Source: Streptococcus sp. oral taxon 056 str. F0418 (GTDB taxonomy: Bacteria > Bacillota > Bacilli > Lactobacillales > Streptococcaceae). Taken from it: a stretch of 64,000 bases of DNA. Numbering within the stretch: the stretch's first letter is position 1; each line of letters begins with the position of its first letter. Positions 55,009-64,000 of the stretch are shown here, piece by piece. Where the stretch lies: positions 620,001 through 684,000 of the forward strand of contig NZ_AFQU01000001.1 in assembly GCF_000220065.1 (NCBI RefSeq). The letters are read 5' to 3'. Both the position numbers and the translations under genes were made by a program. The notes beneath the pieces are model-generated. The model made no database searches and was not told the DNA's origin. It worked only from the letters and a program-made list of their open reading frames with translations.

Positions 55009-55719
55009 TTAGCCACCCAGATATGCTTTACGAACTTCGTCTGAAGCAAGGAGTTCTTGTCCTGTTCCTGAAAGTACAACATTTCCAGTCTCCAAGACAT
55101 AACCACGATTGGCTATCGAAAGCGCTTTGTTTGCATTTTGTTCGATCAAAAGAACCGTCGTGCCTTGCTTTTGGATATCTTGAATAATATCAAAGATTTC
55201 CTGAATAAAGATAGGTGCCAACCCCATAGATGGCTCATCTAAAAGTAGCAATTTAGGTGTAGACATCAAAGCACGCCCCATAGCTAGCATCTGCTGCTCA
55301 CCTCCTGAAAGAGTTGCTGCGTCTTGATTTTTACGTTCTTCTAAACGAGGAAAGCGAGCAAAGACTTTTTTTAAGTTCGCTTGATTTTCTTCACGATTTG
55401 TTTTCAGAAATGCACCCATTTCCAAATTTTCCATAACTGTTAAACCTGGAAAAACATGACGGCCTTCTGGAACTTGTGAAAGTCCCGCAGCCACAATCTT
55501 TTGTGCAGGTATTTTTTGAATTTCATTACCTAAAAACTCAATTTTACCGGCACTCGGGCGAACCAATCCAGAAATGGTGCGTAAAATAGTCGTTTTACCA
55601 GCACCGTTGGCCCCAATCAGAGAAACAACTTCTCCTTCATTTACTTCAAAACTGACATCTCGGACAGCCTGAATCATGCCATAATGGACAGATAAATTCT
55701 CAACTTTCAACATAGACAT
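55009..55719 (-). CDS. livF: Branched-chain amino acid ABC transporter, ATPase LivF
   Basis: 236-residue ATPase. Walker A GANGAGKTT (from residue 36), signature LSGGEQQMLAMGRAL, Walker B LLLLDEPSMGLAP and the LivF-type VLLIEQNANKAL. It energises uptake of Leu, Ile and Val with LivG, LivH, LivM and LivJ. Its start overlaps the livG stop by 1 nt. Last gene of the operon. Confidence 0.96.
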   Translation of the reverse strand: MSMLKVENLSVHYGMIQAVRDVSFEVNEGEVVSLIGANGAGKTTILRTISGLVRPSAGKIEFLGNEIQKIPAQKIVAAGLSQVPEGRHVFPGLTVMENLEMGAFLKTNREENQANLKKVFARFPRLEERKNQDAATLSGGEQQMLAMGRALMSTPKLLLLDEPSMGLAPIFIQEIFDIIQDIQKQGTTVLLIEQNANKALSIANRGYVLETGNVVLSGTGQELLASDEVRKAYLGG

Positions 55720-56483
55720 CAGGCTTCACCTCCTAGATATGCTTCAATAACACGTTCATTTGTCTTAATCTCGTCTGGCGTACCATGTGCAATCAAACGA
55801 CCGTATTCCAATACATAAATCCGTTCGGTTACTTCCATGACAAGACTCATATCATGCTCAATCAACATAATGGTAATGTTAAATTCATTTTTGATACGGC
55901 GGATCAATGCCGTCAATTCTGCAGTTTCCTGTGGATTCATTCCTGCTGCTGGCTCATCCAAAAAGAGAATTTTCGGTTCTGTTGCTAGGGCACGGACAAT
56001 TTCTAAACGACGTTGTTGGCCGTAAGCTAAATTCTTAGCAAGTGTTTCTGCTTCTTTATCCAAATCAAAAATTTTCAGTAAGTCTAAAGCCTTATTTTTG
56101 AGATCTTCTTCTGTTTTGTAGAAAACTGGCAATCGGAAAAATGAGGCCAAAGCATGTGGTTTGTGGTGATTTCCAAAAGCGATCAACACGTTATCTAAAA
56201 CAGTGAGATCTTTGAAAAGGCGAATATTTTGAAACGTCCTTCCAAGCCCCAGAGAAGCAATTTTATATGGTGCTTTACCATTCAATAAATGCCCGTCTAG
56301 AGTTACTGTCCCTTCACTTGGCTCATACACCCCTGTTAAAAGATTGAATAGAGTTGTTTTACCAGCTCCATTAGGACCAATAAGACCGACCAACTCGCCT
56401 TCGTTTAACTCAAGTGTGACATCTCCAACAGCAGTTAAACCACCGAAATGTTTTGTTAAATTTTTTACATCAAGAAGTGCCAT
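55719..56483 (-). CDS. livG: Branched-chain amino acid ABC transporter, ATPase LivG
   Basis: 254-residue ATPase with Walker A GPNGAGKTT, LivG-specific LGRTFQNIRLFKDLTVLDNV, signature LAYGQQRRLEIVRAL, Walker B ILFLDEPAAGMNP and the C-terminal GTPDEIKTNERVIEAYLGGE. The start overlaps the end of livM by 14 nt. Confidence 0.96.
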   Translation of the reverse strand: MALLDVKNLTKHFGGLTAVGDVTLELNEGELVGLIGPNGAGKTTLFNLLTGVYEPSEGTVTLDGHLLNGKAPYKIASLGLGRTFQNIRLFKDLTVLDNVLIAFGNHHKPHALASFFRLPVFYKTEEDLKNKALDLLKIFDLDKEAETLAKNLAYGQQRRLEIVRALATEPKILFLDEPAAGMNPQETAELTALIRRIKNEFNITIMLIEHDMSLVMEVTERIYVLEYGRLIAHGTPDEIKTNERVIEAYLGGEA

Positions 56484-57438
56484 TATTCATTGATCTCCTT
56501 CTTATTTTTTTGAAAAAGCGTGAAAGTTGCAATTCCCAAGTACCGAGCAATCCACCTGGGCGGAAAATCATTACTAGAATCAAAGCAAGTGAATAGATAA
56601 TCATCCGAACGCTTGAAAACTCTTGTAAAAGCATATTCAGCAGTCCTAAGAAAATAGCTGCTAAAACAGCTCCTGTCATCGAGCCTAATCCTCCAAATAC
56701 AACAATAATTAGGATATTAATCGTATTTGTAAAAGAATAATCTTTAGGTACAACGGCACCAATGAAACCAGCCTTCAAAGCCCCTGCAATAGCCGCAGTC
56801 ACTGCTCCAAATACAAAGGCGATAACTTTTGCTTTGGTTGTATTTACCCCGACAGATTCCGCTGCAATTTCATCTTCACGAACAGACAAAGTGTTGCGTC
56901 CCAGTGGACTACGTAAGAAGTTTAAGGTAAACAGAGTCGTAATCACTACAAAAGCATAAACCATTTGCCAGCTGGTGAAACCTGGAATGCTCAGGATTCC
57001 TGCAGCTCCATTAGTCATTTCGCCTCCATTGACAATCAAAATCCGAATGATCTCAGAAACACCAAGAGTTGCAATTGCTAGATAGTCCCCTTTCAGGCGA
57101 AGTGTTGGAATTCCAACTCCTAAGGCCACAAGTCCTGCCAGCAAAGCTCCTAGTAACATAGCACCAAAGAAAGCTGGATAAGTCGGAGATTTTGTACCAA
57201 TAATAGCAACTGCATATGCTCCAATCGCCATGAATCCAGCATGCCCTAGTGAAAATTGTCCCGAAAATCCAACAATCAGGTTAAGACCTACCGCCAGAAT
57301 AATATTAATGCCTATTTCTTCCAATACTTGTAAGTGAAAGGCATTTAAAATTCCTCCACCAGCTAAAATCGTAATTAAGAGGTAGCCCGCAAGAATCAAA
57401 GCAAGCCAGAGAATATTTACTTTCAAATTTTGCTTCAT
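56470..57438 (-). CDS. livM: Branched-chain amino acid ABC transporter, permease LivM
   Basis: 322-residue membrane permease with about nine helices. The conserved EAA-like loop reads AFVFGAVTAAIAGALKAGFI, and SGQFSLGHAGFMAIGAYAVA near residue 60 is typical of LivM. It forms the channel together with LivH, whose gene ends 3 nt upstream. Confidence 0.95.
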   Translation of the reverse strand: MKQNLKVNILWLALILAGYLLITILAGGGILNAFHLQVLEEIGINIILAVGLNLIVGFSGQFSLGHAGFMAIGAYAVAIIGTKSPTYPAFFGAMLLGALLAGLVALGVGIPTLRLKGDYLAIATLGVSEIIRILIVNGGEMTNGAAGILSIPGFTSWQMVYAFVVITTLFTLNFLRSPLGRNTLSVREDEIAAESVGVNTTKAKVIAFVFGAVTAAIAGALKAGFIGAVVPKDYSFTNTINILIIVVFGGLGSMTGAVLAAIFLGLLNMLLQEFSSVRMIIYSLALILVMIFRPGGLLGTWELQLSRFFKKIRRRSMNNGTS

Positions 57439-57441
57439 ATC

Positions 57442-58311
57442 TTACACCTTCTCTTTCACATTTTTCCCTAAGATACCTGCAGGACGAATTAATAAGATAA
57501 TAATTAAAATACCATACACAATCGCATCTCGGAAGTCAGATACACCAAAGGCCGTCGCAAATGTTTCTAAAAGACCAATAACAAAACCACCTAAGGCTGC
57601 ACCTGGAATAATCCCAATTCCACCTAAAACAGCGGCAACAAAAGATTTAAGTCCTGGAGTTACTCCCATTAAAGGTTCCAGTGAGTTATAGTAAAGAGCG
57701 ATAAGTACACCCGCTGCTCCTGCAAGAGCTGAACCAAGTGCAAAAGTAAAGCTAATTGTTCTATTTACGTTGATTCCCATTAGCTGAGCGGCATCGCTAT
57801 CTACTGATACTGCACGCATGGCTTTCCCCATCTTCGTTTTTTGTACTATAAACTGTAAAGCCAACATCAAAAAAATAGAAATCCCTAGAATCATCAACTG
57901 GATATTAGATACTGTAATTGGACCTAGGTTAAAGCGAACTGTTTGAACGACTTGAGGAAAAGGCAAGGTATTAGCACCTACAAAATAGACCATGAGATTT
58001 TCTAAAAGAAAGGAAACCCCGATTGCTGTTATTAAGGCTGCAATACGAGTCGAATGACGCAATGGGCGATAAGCCAGAAATTCAATAGCAACTCCCAAAA
58101 TAGCAGTTCCAATCATAGCTACGATTAGTGCTAAGAAGAAATTCAATTTCAACGAGTTAATGAGAAAATATCCCATAAATGCACCCATCATATAAATATC
58201 ACCATGAGCGAAATTGATGAGTTTAATAATACCATACACCATGGTGTAACCTAGGGCTAATAAAGCATAGACACTTCCTAGAATTAGACCATTGACAAGC
58301 TGTTGGAGCAT
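57442..58311 (-). CDS. livH: Branched-chain amino acid ABC transporter, permease LivH
   Basis: 289-residue permease with MLQQLVNGLILGSVYALLAL at the N terminus, INFAHGDIYMMGAFMGYFL and a coupling loop AFTFALGSALAGAAGVLIAL. The ATG ending at 58311 gives the family N terminus; a GTG 12 nt upstream is less likely. It is separated from livJ by 159 nt containing a stable hairpin. Confidence 0.95.
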   Translation of the reverse strand: MLQQLVNGLILGSVYALLALGYTMVYGIIKLINFAHGDIYMMGAFMGYFLINSLKLNFFLALIVAMIGTAILGVAIEFLAYRPLRHSTRIAALITAIGVSFLLENLMVYFVGANTLPFPQVVQTVRFNLGPITVSNIQLMILGISIFLMLALQFIVQKTKMGKAMRAVSVDSDAAQLMGINVNRTISFTFALGSALAGAAGVLIALYYNSLEPLMGVTPGLKSFVAAVLGGIGIIPGAALGGFVIGLLETFATAFGVSDFRDAIVYGILIIILLIRPAGILGKNVKEKV

Positions 58312-58395
58312 AGCACACCACACTTTCTAATATAATAAAATCGGGCAAGAGACAAATTCAATGCTTACCATTGAATTTATCGCCTCACCCGTAGA

Positions 58396-58429
58396 AAGGA
58401 ATTGTACCATGATATAGATACAATTCCTT
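58396..58429 (-). terminator. Intercistronic hairpin between livJ and livH
   Basis: AAGGAATTGTA and TACAATTCCTT are perfect 11-bp inverses around a 12-nt loop, followed on the minus strand by TCTACGGG and not by a T-run. More likely a partial terminator or mRNA-stabilising element that lets livJ be expressed above the transporter genes. Confidence 0.55.
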
Positions 58430-58470
58430 CCCATCCTTTGTCCGATTTTAGCTATTCAGCTAAATGACTG

Positions 58471-59643
58471 TTATGGCTTAACTGTCTCAACAGTTACCAC
58501 TTTACCATCTTTCAAGCCAAGCATCAAAGCTGATTTAACTGGATTATGATCTTTATCCATTGTGATAGAACCAGTCACACCTTCAAAGTCTTTCAACTTA
58601 GCAAGGTTATCCTTGATATCGACAGATGTTTTAGCACCTTTCGCTGCCTCTGCTACCATGTAAACTGAGTCATAAGCAAGGGCAGAGAACATTGATGGTT
58701 CTTCATTGTATTTAGCTTTATAGGCATCCAAGAATTTCTTAGCTTTTTCTGTCATGTCTCCGCTAGTAGAGTAGCCAGATACATAGTAAACATTTGTCGC
58801 AGCTGCTGGTGTTGCTTGTGCGATAAACTCTTCACTATTGAATCCATCACCACCAACGATTGGTTTATCAATTCCCATACCACGAGCTTGGTTTACAATT
58901 TTACCAGCTTCAGTATAGTAACCTGGAACTACAAGAGCATCAAAATCTTTATCTTTAAACTTAGTTAAAGCTGCTTGGAAGTCTGTATCTTTTGAGGCAA
59001 ATGTTTCAGTTGCAACAATTTCACCTTTATAGGCTTCTTGAAACGCTTTGGCCATTCCTTTAGCGTAATCGCTTGAGTTATCGTAGTAAAGAACGACTTT
59101 CTTAGCTTTCAAGTTATCTGTTACATATTTGCTAAGGATTTTTCCTTGGAAGCTATCAATAAAAGTAGCACGGAACAAGTATTCTTGACCTTTTGTTAAG
59201 TCATCTTGAGTTCCACTTGGTGTAACCAATGGTACAGAAGCTTTAGCTGCATTTGTAACTGCCGCACCAGTACCACCAGAAGTCGCAGGTCCAACGATAG
59301 CATTTACTTTAGCTTGTGTTACCAAGTTTGTAGAAACTGTCGCTGCTTCACTCAACTCAGATTTATTATCTTTATCTGTTACTTCGATTTGCTTTCCATC
59401 AACACCACCGGCTTTATTGATTTCATCAACAGCTAATTGAGCACCTTTTTGCTCTGCAGTACCGTAAGAAGCAACATCACCTGTTTCTTCAAAGTTAAAT
59501 CCTACTTTCAGGGTCTTACCGACCTCTGTACCAGCGTTTGCTGAGCTTGAACCAGAGTTACCTGTTGTAGAAACCTCACCACATGCTGCTAACAAAGCGA
59601 CACTAGCAAGACTGACAAAAGTTAATGCAAATTTTTTCTTCAT
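58471..59643 (-). CDS. livJ: Branched-chain amino acid binding lipoprotein LivJ
   Basis: About 390-residue periplasmic-binding-type protein anchored as a lipoprotein: signal MKKKFALTFVSLASVALLAAC (lipobox LAAC), then a Ser/Gly linker and the Leu/Ile/Val-binding fold (GAQLAVDEINKAGGVDGKQI, VNAIVGPATSGGTGAAV, LVTPSGTQ, SMFSALAYDSVYMVAEA). The ATG ending at 59643 lies after AAGGAGACT; the codon before it is TTG. A strong promoter with a CodY-like box lies upstream. Confidence 0.96.
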   Translation of the reverse strand: MKKKFALTFVSLASVALLAACGEVSTTGNSGSSSANAGTEVGKTLKVGFNFEETGDVASYGTAEQKGAQLAVDEINKAGGVDGKQIEVTDKDNKSELSEAATVSTNLVTQAKVNAIVGPATSGGTGAAVTNAAKASVPLVTPSGTQDDLTKGQEYLFRATFIDSFQGKILSKYVTDNLKAKKVVLYYDNSSDYAKGMAKAFQEAYKGEIVATETFASKDTDFQAALTKFKDKDFDALVVPGYYTEAGKIVNQARGMGIDKPIVGGDGFNSEEFIAQATPAAATNVYYVSGYSTSGDMTEKAKKFLDAYKAKYNEEPSMFSALAYDSVYMVAEAAKGAKTSVDIKDNLAKLKDFEGVTGSITMDKDHNPVKSALMLGLKDGKVVTVETVKP

Positions 59644-59686
59644 CAAAATAGTCTCCTTAATGTGTAGTTAAAATAGATATAGTAAG

Positions 59687-59715
59687 AATATACCGAATTG
59701 TCAGAAAATTGTCAA
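59687..59715 (-). promoter_or_regulatory. livJ promoter with CodY-like box
   Basis: TTGACA (59710-59715), 17-nt spacer, TATATT (59687-59692). The spacer holds AATTTTCTGACAATT (59696-59710, minus strand), which matches the CodY consensus AATTTTCWGAAAATT at 14 of 15 positions. CodY would repress the operon when branched-chain amino acids are plentiful, as reported for pneumococcus. Confidence 0.8.
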
Positions 59716-59733
59716 TATAAAAACAAAACTTTT

Positions 59734-60003
59734 TTAAATGATTACGTTTTCATAGTTTCGATGCAGGCTTCCAACAAAGTTTGTATCTAACTCTTGAATA
59801 TGACACGGTCTCACTTTTTTGACGCATTTTTCTTGAGATAAAGCCTTTTGTAGCTCTTCTGCCTGTACTTTGGGGACGTAGAGTTGCAAGTAACGTCTTT
59901 TTTTAGAATGATAGACTATATCCCCAAAATCAGCTACTTTTTTTATATCACGATTATAGTACAGATAGACAATCAAGCCTGCTCGTTCTTCTTTTTGAAA
60001 CAT
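59734..60003 (-). CDS. ylbG: YlbG family protein (DUF2129/UPF0298)
   Basis: 89-residue small protein: [20 protein letters not shown], then [20 protein letters not shown] and [16 protein letters not shown]. The family is conserved in Bacilli and its function is unclear to me. It lies between clpP and livJ; the -10 of its promoter overlaps the end of the clpP terminator. Confidence 0.88.
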   Translation of the reverse strand: MFQKEERAGLIVYLYYNRDIKKVADFGDIVYHSKKRRYLQLYVPKVQAEELQKALSQEKCVKKVRPCHIQELDTNFVGSLHRNYENVII

Positions 60004-60053
60004 GCACTATCCTCTTTCTAGACTAGATTTTTCCTCTTTGATTATACCAAAAA

Positions 60054-60083
60054 AGAGACCGAAAATAAATATTTTCAGCCTCT
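60054..60083 (-). terminator. Terminator of clpP
   Basis: AGAG.C.GAAAATA and TATTTTC.G.CTCT form a stem; the minus strand continues TTTTTTGG. Confidence 0.8.
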
Positions 60084-60094
60084 AGTTATAGGTA

Positions 60095-60685
60095 TTAATT
60101 TAAATTATTGTTAGCCATGATTTCGTCAATGAAGCCATAAGCAAGTGTTTCTTCCGCACTCATCCAATAATCACGTTCTGCGTCTTTGTGGACTTGTTCA
60201 ACTGTTTTACCAGAATTATCAGCAAGAATTTGCTCTAAAGTTTTCCGAGTCTTCAGCAAATGTTCTGCAGCAATAGCCATATCTGTTTGCTGAGTTCCAC
60301 CGCCAGTACCACCCATTGGTTGATGAATCATATATTCAGCATTTGGTAGCATAAAGCGTTTGCCCTTAGCACCACTAGAAGCAATGATTGTTCCCATGCT
60401 AGCAGCCATCCCCATGACAATAGTCTGTACATCAGACTTAATAAAATTCATAGTATCCACAATAGCCAAGCCTGCTGAAACAGACCCACCAGGAGTGTTA
60501 ACATAAAGGTAAATATCTTTCGTACTATCTTGCGCATCTAAAAAGAGAAGCTGGGCAATAATTGAATTGGCCATATTGTCTTCTACTGGGCCAGTCAGCA
60601 TAATAATACGATCCTTTAATAGACGAGAATAAATGTCATACGAACGTTCGCCACGACTTGTTTGTTCAATAACTACAGGAATCAT
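60095..60685 (-). CDS. clpP: ATP-dependent Clp protease proteolytic subunit
   Basis: 196-residue serine protease that forms the tetradecameric core used by ClpC, ClpE and ClpX in protein quality control and competence shut-off. Catalytic Ser in [11 protein letters not shown], His in YMIHQPMGG, and Asp in [12 protein letters not shown]. The ATG ending at 60685 gives the known pneumococcal N terminus [20 protein letters not shown]; an upstream ATG at 60718 would lengthen it by 11 residues. A CtsR operator lies in the promoter. Confidence 0.97.
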   Translation of the reverse strand: MIPVVIEQTSRGERSYDIYSRLLKDRIIMLTGPVEDNMANSIIAQLLFLDAQDSTKDIYLYVNTPGGSVSAGLAIVDTMNFIKSDVQTIVMGMAASMGTIIASSGAKGKRFMLPNAEYMIHQPMGGTGGGTQQTDMAIAAEHLLKTRKTLEQILADNSGKTVEQVHKDAERDYWMSAEETLAYGFIDEIMANNNLN

Positions 60686-60729
60686 AGTTTTCTCACTTTC
60701 TGTTACTAGAATTTTCAAATGATGAGATT

Positions 60730-60759
60730 ATTATAACCTTTTGGTCAACAAAGGTCAAA
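60730..60759 (-). promoter_or_regulatory. clpP promoter with CtsR operator
   Basis: On the plus strand GGTCAACAAAGGTCAAA (60743-60759) matches the CtsR heptad repeat with the 3-nt spacing. On the minus strand TTGACC (60753-60758) is the -35 and TATAAT (60730-60735) the -10, 17 nt apart, so CtsR would block polymerase. Confidence 0.88.
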
Positions 60760-60768
60760 CATAAACGT

Positions 60769-61398
60769 TTATTTTGTTCCGAAAAGGCGGTCTCCTGCAT
60801 CACCAAGACCAGGGACAATATATCCATGATCGTTTAGGTGCTCATCCAAAGCAGCTGTGAAAATATCAACGTCTGGGTGAGCTTCCTGCAAGGCTTTTAC
60901 CCCTTCAGGTGCTGAAACCAAGCAGACAAATGTAATGTGGCTTGCACCACGTTTCTTGAGAGAATCCACAGCCAAGATAGCAGAACCACCCGTAGCCAAC
61001 ATTGGATCAACAACGAAAATCTGACGTTGGTCGATATCTTCTGGCAACTTCACCAAATACTCAACCGGCTTCAAAGTCTCTTCATCACGATACATACCGA
61101 TGTGACCAACCTTTGCCGCTGGAACCAAGCTTAGAAGTCCATCGACCATGCCAATCCCCGCACGAAGAATAGGAACAATAGCTAATTTTTTCCCTGCAAT
61201 CTGCTTTTGGACGGTTTTCGTAATCGGTGTTTCAATTTCGACATCTTCAAGAGGTAAATCGCGCAAAACCTCATATCCCATGAGCATTGCGATTTCATCA
61301 ACTAATTCACGAAAAGCCTTGGTAGAGGTATCTGTACGACGCAAGATTGACAATTTATGCTGAATAAGTGGATGAGCGATAACTTCAAGTTTTCCCAT
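60769..61398 (-). CDS. upp: Uracil phosphoribosyltransferase
   Basis: 209-residue salvage enzyme making UMP from uracil and PRPP. N-terminal [35 protein letters not shown], the PRPP loop [12 protein letters not shown] and the C-terminal [17 protein letters not shown] are diagnostic. The ATG ending at 61398 follows GAAGGAAATCC. TATAAT lies about 30 nt upstream. Confidence 0.97.
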   Translation of the reverse strand: MGKLEVIAHPLIQHKLSILRRTDTSTKAFRELVDEIAMLMGYEVLRDLPLEDVEIETPITKTVQKQIAGKKLAIVPILRAGIGMVDGLLSLVPAAKVGHIGMYRDEETLKPVEYLVKLPEDIDQRQIFVVDPMLATGGSAILAVDSLKKRGASHITFVCLVSAPEGVKALQEAHPDVDIFTAALDEHLNDHGYIVPGLGDAGDRLFGTK

Positions 61399-61439
61399 GA
61401 TTGGATTTCCTTCTTTCAATTTATTCTTCTTATTATATC

Positions 61440-61479
61440 AAAAAAAGTGTGAAAAGGCTTGCCATAAGCAAACCTTTTC
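61440..61479 (-). terminator. Terminator of the Mg2+ ATPase gene
   Basis: GAAAAGG.TTGC and GCAA.CCTTTTC form a stem, followed on the minus strand by ACACTTTTTTT, directly upstream of the upp promoter. Confidence 0.85.
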
Positions 61480-61495
61480 AGAGTTTTTCTTGGTT

Positions 61496-64000
61496 CTAAA
61501 GCCATTCCTTATATCGCTTGATATACAAGTGTTTAATAAAGGTTACGCTAACCATGTAAAGTACAATGATCAGGAAAAGAAATAGGAAATAAGTGCCATT
61601 GAGCGGAGCCATTTTGAGAACTGATGCAAATAAGCTATATGGCAAGGAAGTAACAAAGAGAGCAGCCACCATAGTCGTTACAATAACAGACAAAGCAGGA
61701 CGACTTTGCACAAAAGGCAGCTTAGGGGAGCGTAACATATAAATAACCATAGTTTGAGTCCACATAGACTCAATAAACCACCCAGTTTGAAAAAGTGTGA
61801 TAAAAGCTCCAGCCTGTTCTGAACCTGCCTGATAGCTTCCTCCAATCAGCATTGGCACAACGATAAAATAGAGAATCAAATAAGTTAAAACATCAAAAAT
61901 AGACGAGATAGGCCCAATCCAAGCCATAAAGCGAGTAATAGAGTTAGCAGACCAAATCCGTGGTTTCTTGAGAAATTCACTATCCACATTATCAAAAGGC
62001 AGGGCTATACAAGACAAGTCATAGACCAGATTGAGAACTATCAAATGAACTGGTGCCATAGGAAGAAATGGCAAAAAGATACTGGCAAAGAGGAGAGAGA
62101 AGATATTTCCAAAATTAGAACTGACGGTCATCTTGATATATTTGGTCATGTTGGCATAGACCTTACGTCCCTCTACCAACCCTTTCTCCAGAACCATAAG
62201 GTCCTTGTCCAGCAAAATGACATCTGCCGTTTCCTTGGCAATATCGACAGCAGTATCAACAGAAATACCCACATCTGCCACCTTCATAGAAGGCGCATCG
62301 TTGATTCCATCACCCATGTAGCCGACCTTGTGACCATTGGCCTTGAGCTGGAGAATAATCCGTGCTTTTTGGTCAGGTGAGAGCTTGGCAAAAACCGTTG
62401 TATGCTCTACTGCTTGGCTCAATTCCTCATCTGATAAAGCATCTACCTCTACACCCAGCAAGATATTGTCTACATCAAGGCCAACTTTTTCACAGACTGC
62501 CTGGGTCACCTTATCATTATCACCGGTCAAAATCTTAGTGGCAACACCGTATTCAGCCAAGGTTTCAATAGCTGGTGCTGCGGATGATTTAGGTGGATCC
62601 AGAAAGGCCAGGTAGCCCGTCAAAATCATATCAGACTCATCCTTGACTTCATAGTCATAATCTTCTTCTAGGTCTGACTTGTAGCTAACACCAAGCACGC
62701 GCAATCCTTGTTCATTGAGTTGGGCTACTTCCGCAAGGATTTCCTGACGAATCTCCTCAGTTAGTTCTGTGATTTGATTTTTGTATTCTACATAGCTAGA
62801 GATAGCTAGCATTTCCTCTAAGGCACCCTTGGTTACCATGCTGATGACATTTTCATCATCCTTGACAATGACGCTCATACGACGACGCTCAAAGTCAAAG
62901 GGCAGTTCATCAATTTTCTTAAAGGTTTGGTCTAAGTCACGAACAATCTCATGCTTTTCGGCTTCTTTCTCTGTTCGGTTGATAATAGCCCGATCCATGA
63001 GGTTTTTGAGTCCCGTTTGATAGTAGGAATTTAGAAAGGCACGACGGAGCACTGCCAAATCTAAATCACCGTGAATATCCAGAGGGTATTCCAAGACAAT
63101 CTCGTCTTGGGTCAGTGTACCTGTCTTATCGGTACAGAGGATATCAATAGCTCCTAGGTCTTGGATGGCATTCAGCTTTTTAATCACGACCTTTTCCTGA
63201 GCCATGATAATGGAACCTTTAGCTAGGCTTGCTGTGATAATCATAGGCAGCATTTCTGGAGTCAGGCCGACTCCAACACTGAGAGCAAATACTCCCGCTT
63301 CTAGCCAGTCACCGTCTGTCAGACCATTGATGAAGAATACGACTGGCACCATGACGAGCATCAGACGAATCAAAAGCCATGAGATACTATTCATCTCGCG
63401 CTCAAAAGAGGTCGGCTCGTCGTAAGTATTCAGCGTCTGCTCAATGGCACCCATCATGGTCTCGTCGCCAACCACTAGCACTAGAGCTGTGGCTCTTCCG
63501 GAAATAACGTTCGTTCCCATGAAGGCCAATGATTCTGTCTCTAAAAGGCTATCAAAGTTCTGCCCATCAGCCTTTGCAAGACATACCTTTTCTACCGCAT
63601 CACTTTCGCCTGTCAGTCCAGACTGCTGTACAAAGAAATCACGCGAGTCTAACAGCAAGACATCTGCGGGAATCATGTCTCCAGCACTAAGCTTGATGAT
63701 GTCTCCCACAACAAGCTCATCAATGGGAAGTTCTTGCTCTACTCCTTCTCTGATGACCGTAGCTGTATTGACAATCAGCCGAGACAGATTGCTAGCAGCG
63801 CGGTCACTCCGCAATTCCTGAATAAAACGAATGCCTCCAGAAATCAAAACCAGAACGACAATAATAATGGAAGTTGTCGGATCTTCCTCACCAGGCTTAG
63901 CCAGCCAGACATTAGTCACCAAAGAGACTAAAGCAATCACTAATAAGATGACTGTAAAGGGGTTAATAATAGACTCGTAAATTTTCTTTAGAATGGAGTC
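61496..64000 (-). CDS. mgtA: Magnesium-translocating P-type ATPase, MgtA type (N terminus outside the window)
   Basis: 834 residues visible of a P3B-type Mg2+ importer. Actuator QQSGLTGESDAVEK, helix 4 ALSVGVGLTPEMLPMIITAS (the TPEMLP motif is typical of MgtA/MgtB), phosphorylation site CTDKTGTLTQDEI, hinge YMGDGINDAPSMK, and the C-terminal NLVYDLSCIALPFDNVD. The frame is open to the right edge, where the first helices read ESIINPFTVILLVIALVSLV, so only a short N terminus is missing. Distinct from the Mn/Ca pump that is also called MgtA in pneumococcus. Confidence 0.95.
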   Translation of the reverse strand, partial: DSILKKIYESIINPFTVILLVIALVSLVTNVWLAKPGEEDPTTSIIIVVLVLISGGIRFIQELRSDRAASNLSRLIVNTATVIREGVEQELPIDELVVGDIIKLSAGDMIPADVLLLDSRDFFVQQSGLTGESDAVEKVCLAKADGQNFDSLLETESLAFMGTNVISGRATALVLVVGDETMMGAIEQTLNTYDEPTSFEREMNSISWLLIRLMLVMVPVVFFINGLTDGDWLEAGVFALSVGVGLTPEMLPMIITASLAKGSIIMAQEKVVIKKLNAIQDLGAIDILCTDKTGTLTQDEIVLEYPLDIHGDLDLAVLRRAFLNSYYQTGLKNLMDRAIINRTEKEAEKHEIVRDLDQTFKKIDELPFDFERRRMSVIVKDDENVISMVTKGALEEMLAISSYVEYKNQITELTEEIRQEILAEVAQLNEQGLRVLGVSYKSDLEEDYDYEVKDESDMILTGYLAFLDPPKSSAAPAIETLAEYGVATKILTGDNDKVTQAVCEKVGLDVDNILLGVEVDALSDEELSQAVEHTTVFAKLSPDQKARIILQLKANGHKVGYMGDGINDAPSMKVADVGISVDTAVDIAKETADVILLDKDLMVLEKGLVEGRKVYANMTKYIKMTVSSNFGNIFSLLFASIFLPFLPMAPVHLIVLNLVYDLSCIALPFDNVDSEFLKKPRIWSANSITRFMAWIGPISSIFDVLTYLILYFIVVPMLIGGSYQAGSEQAGAFITLFQTGWFIESMWTQTMVIYMLRSPKLPFVQSRPALSVIVTTMVAALFVTSLPYSLFASVLKMAPLNGTYFLFLFLIIVLYMVSVTFIKHLYIKRYKEWL

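Overview
The window is chromosomal DNA of low G+C content from a mitis-group Streptococcus (S. mitis, S. oralis or a close pneumococcal relative). The main grounds are protein sequences that closely resemble remembered pneumococcal ones (MurM/MurN, Dpr, CilC, ComEA/ComEC, ClpP, the Liv transporter, a Mn-riboswitch-controlled P-type ATPase), exact ComX com-boxes (TACGAATA), and a gene order upp-clpP-ylbG-livJHMGF-CBS protein that I recall from S. pneumoniae. No rRNA, tRNA, CRISPR array or intact prophage was seen. Identifications rest on reading motifs and remembered family sequences; no search was run.

Layout. 1-3.9 kb: start of typA, a pseudouridine synthase, yqgQ with a rhodanese-like gene, dpr behind two PerR-like boxes, and the late-competence prepilin peptidase cilC. 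4.2-11.6 kb is an accessory island: a large MucBP-repeat surface protein whose sortase motif lies near its N terminus and which is frameshifted at a G-tract, together with an IS30 remnant, lies between two decayed ISL3-type transposase copies in the same orientation. 11.7-18.0 kb (minus strand): a signal peptidase-like protein without catalytic residues, pyk, pfkA, dnaE. 18.1-25.9 kb: an ABC exporter pair, a DUF4300 lipoprotein, a ClbS/DfsB-like protein, a membrane protein, a CcpA-controlled GH13 maltodextrinase, a CPBP protease and an APH-family kinase. 25.9-26.8 kb is decayed coding sequence. 26.9-33.0 kb: sodA, holA, comEC (frameshifted), comEA, an HXXEE protein and plsC.

33.1-37.4 kb (plus strand): a P-type ATPase, trmN6, a GIY-YIG protein and a hexapeptide-acyltransferase fusion apparently inserted next to a broken second GIY-YIG 3' end. 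37.6-40.3 kb: an IS1182-like relic, an isolated DeoR regulator and a structured intergenic repeat. 40.3-49.3 kb: cshA, a membrane protein, corA, prfC, a Mn/Ca P-type ATPase under a yybP-ykoY riboswitch, and a DUF1934 gene. 49.4-54.0 kb: an HD hydrolase, a Cof-type phosphatase, murM and murN in one operon. 54.0-64.0 kb (minus strand): a CBS-domain protein, livF-G-M-H-J with a CodY-like box, ylbG, clpP with a CtsR operator, upp, and a partial MgtA-type Mg2+ ATPase.

Themes: metal and redox homeostasis (Dpr, SodA, CorA and three P-type ATPases), competence genes with a broken comEC, peptidoglycan branching, central glycolysis, and branched-chain amino acid uptake. The most interesting points are the phase-variation-like MucBP gene, three genes whose start codon lies only 6 nt after an extended -10 (leaderless mRNA), a three-way-junction structure overlapping the prfC stop codon, and the inserted acyltransferase gene.
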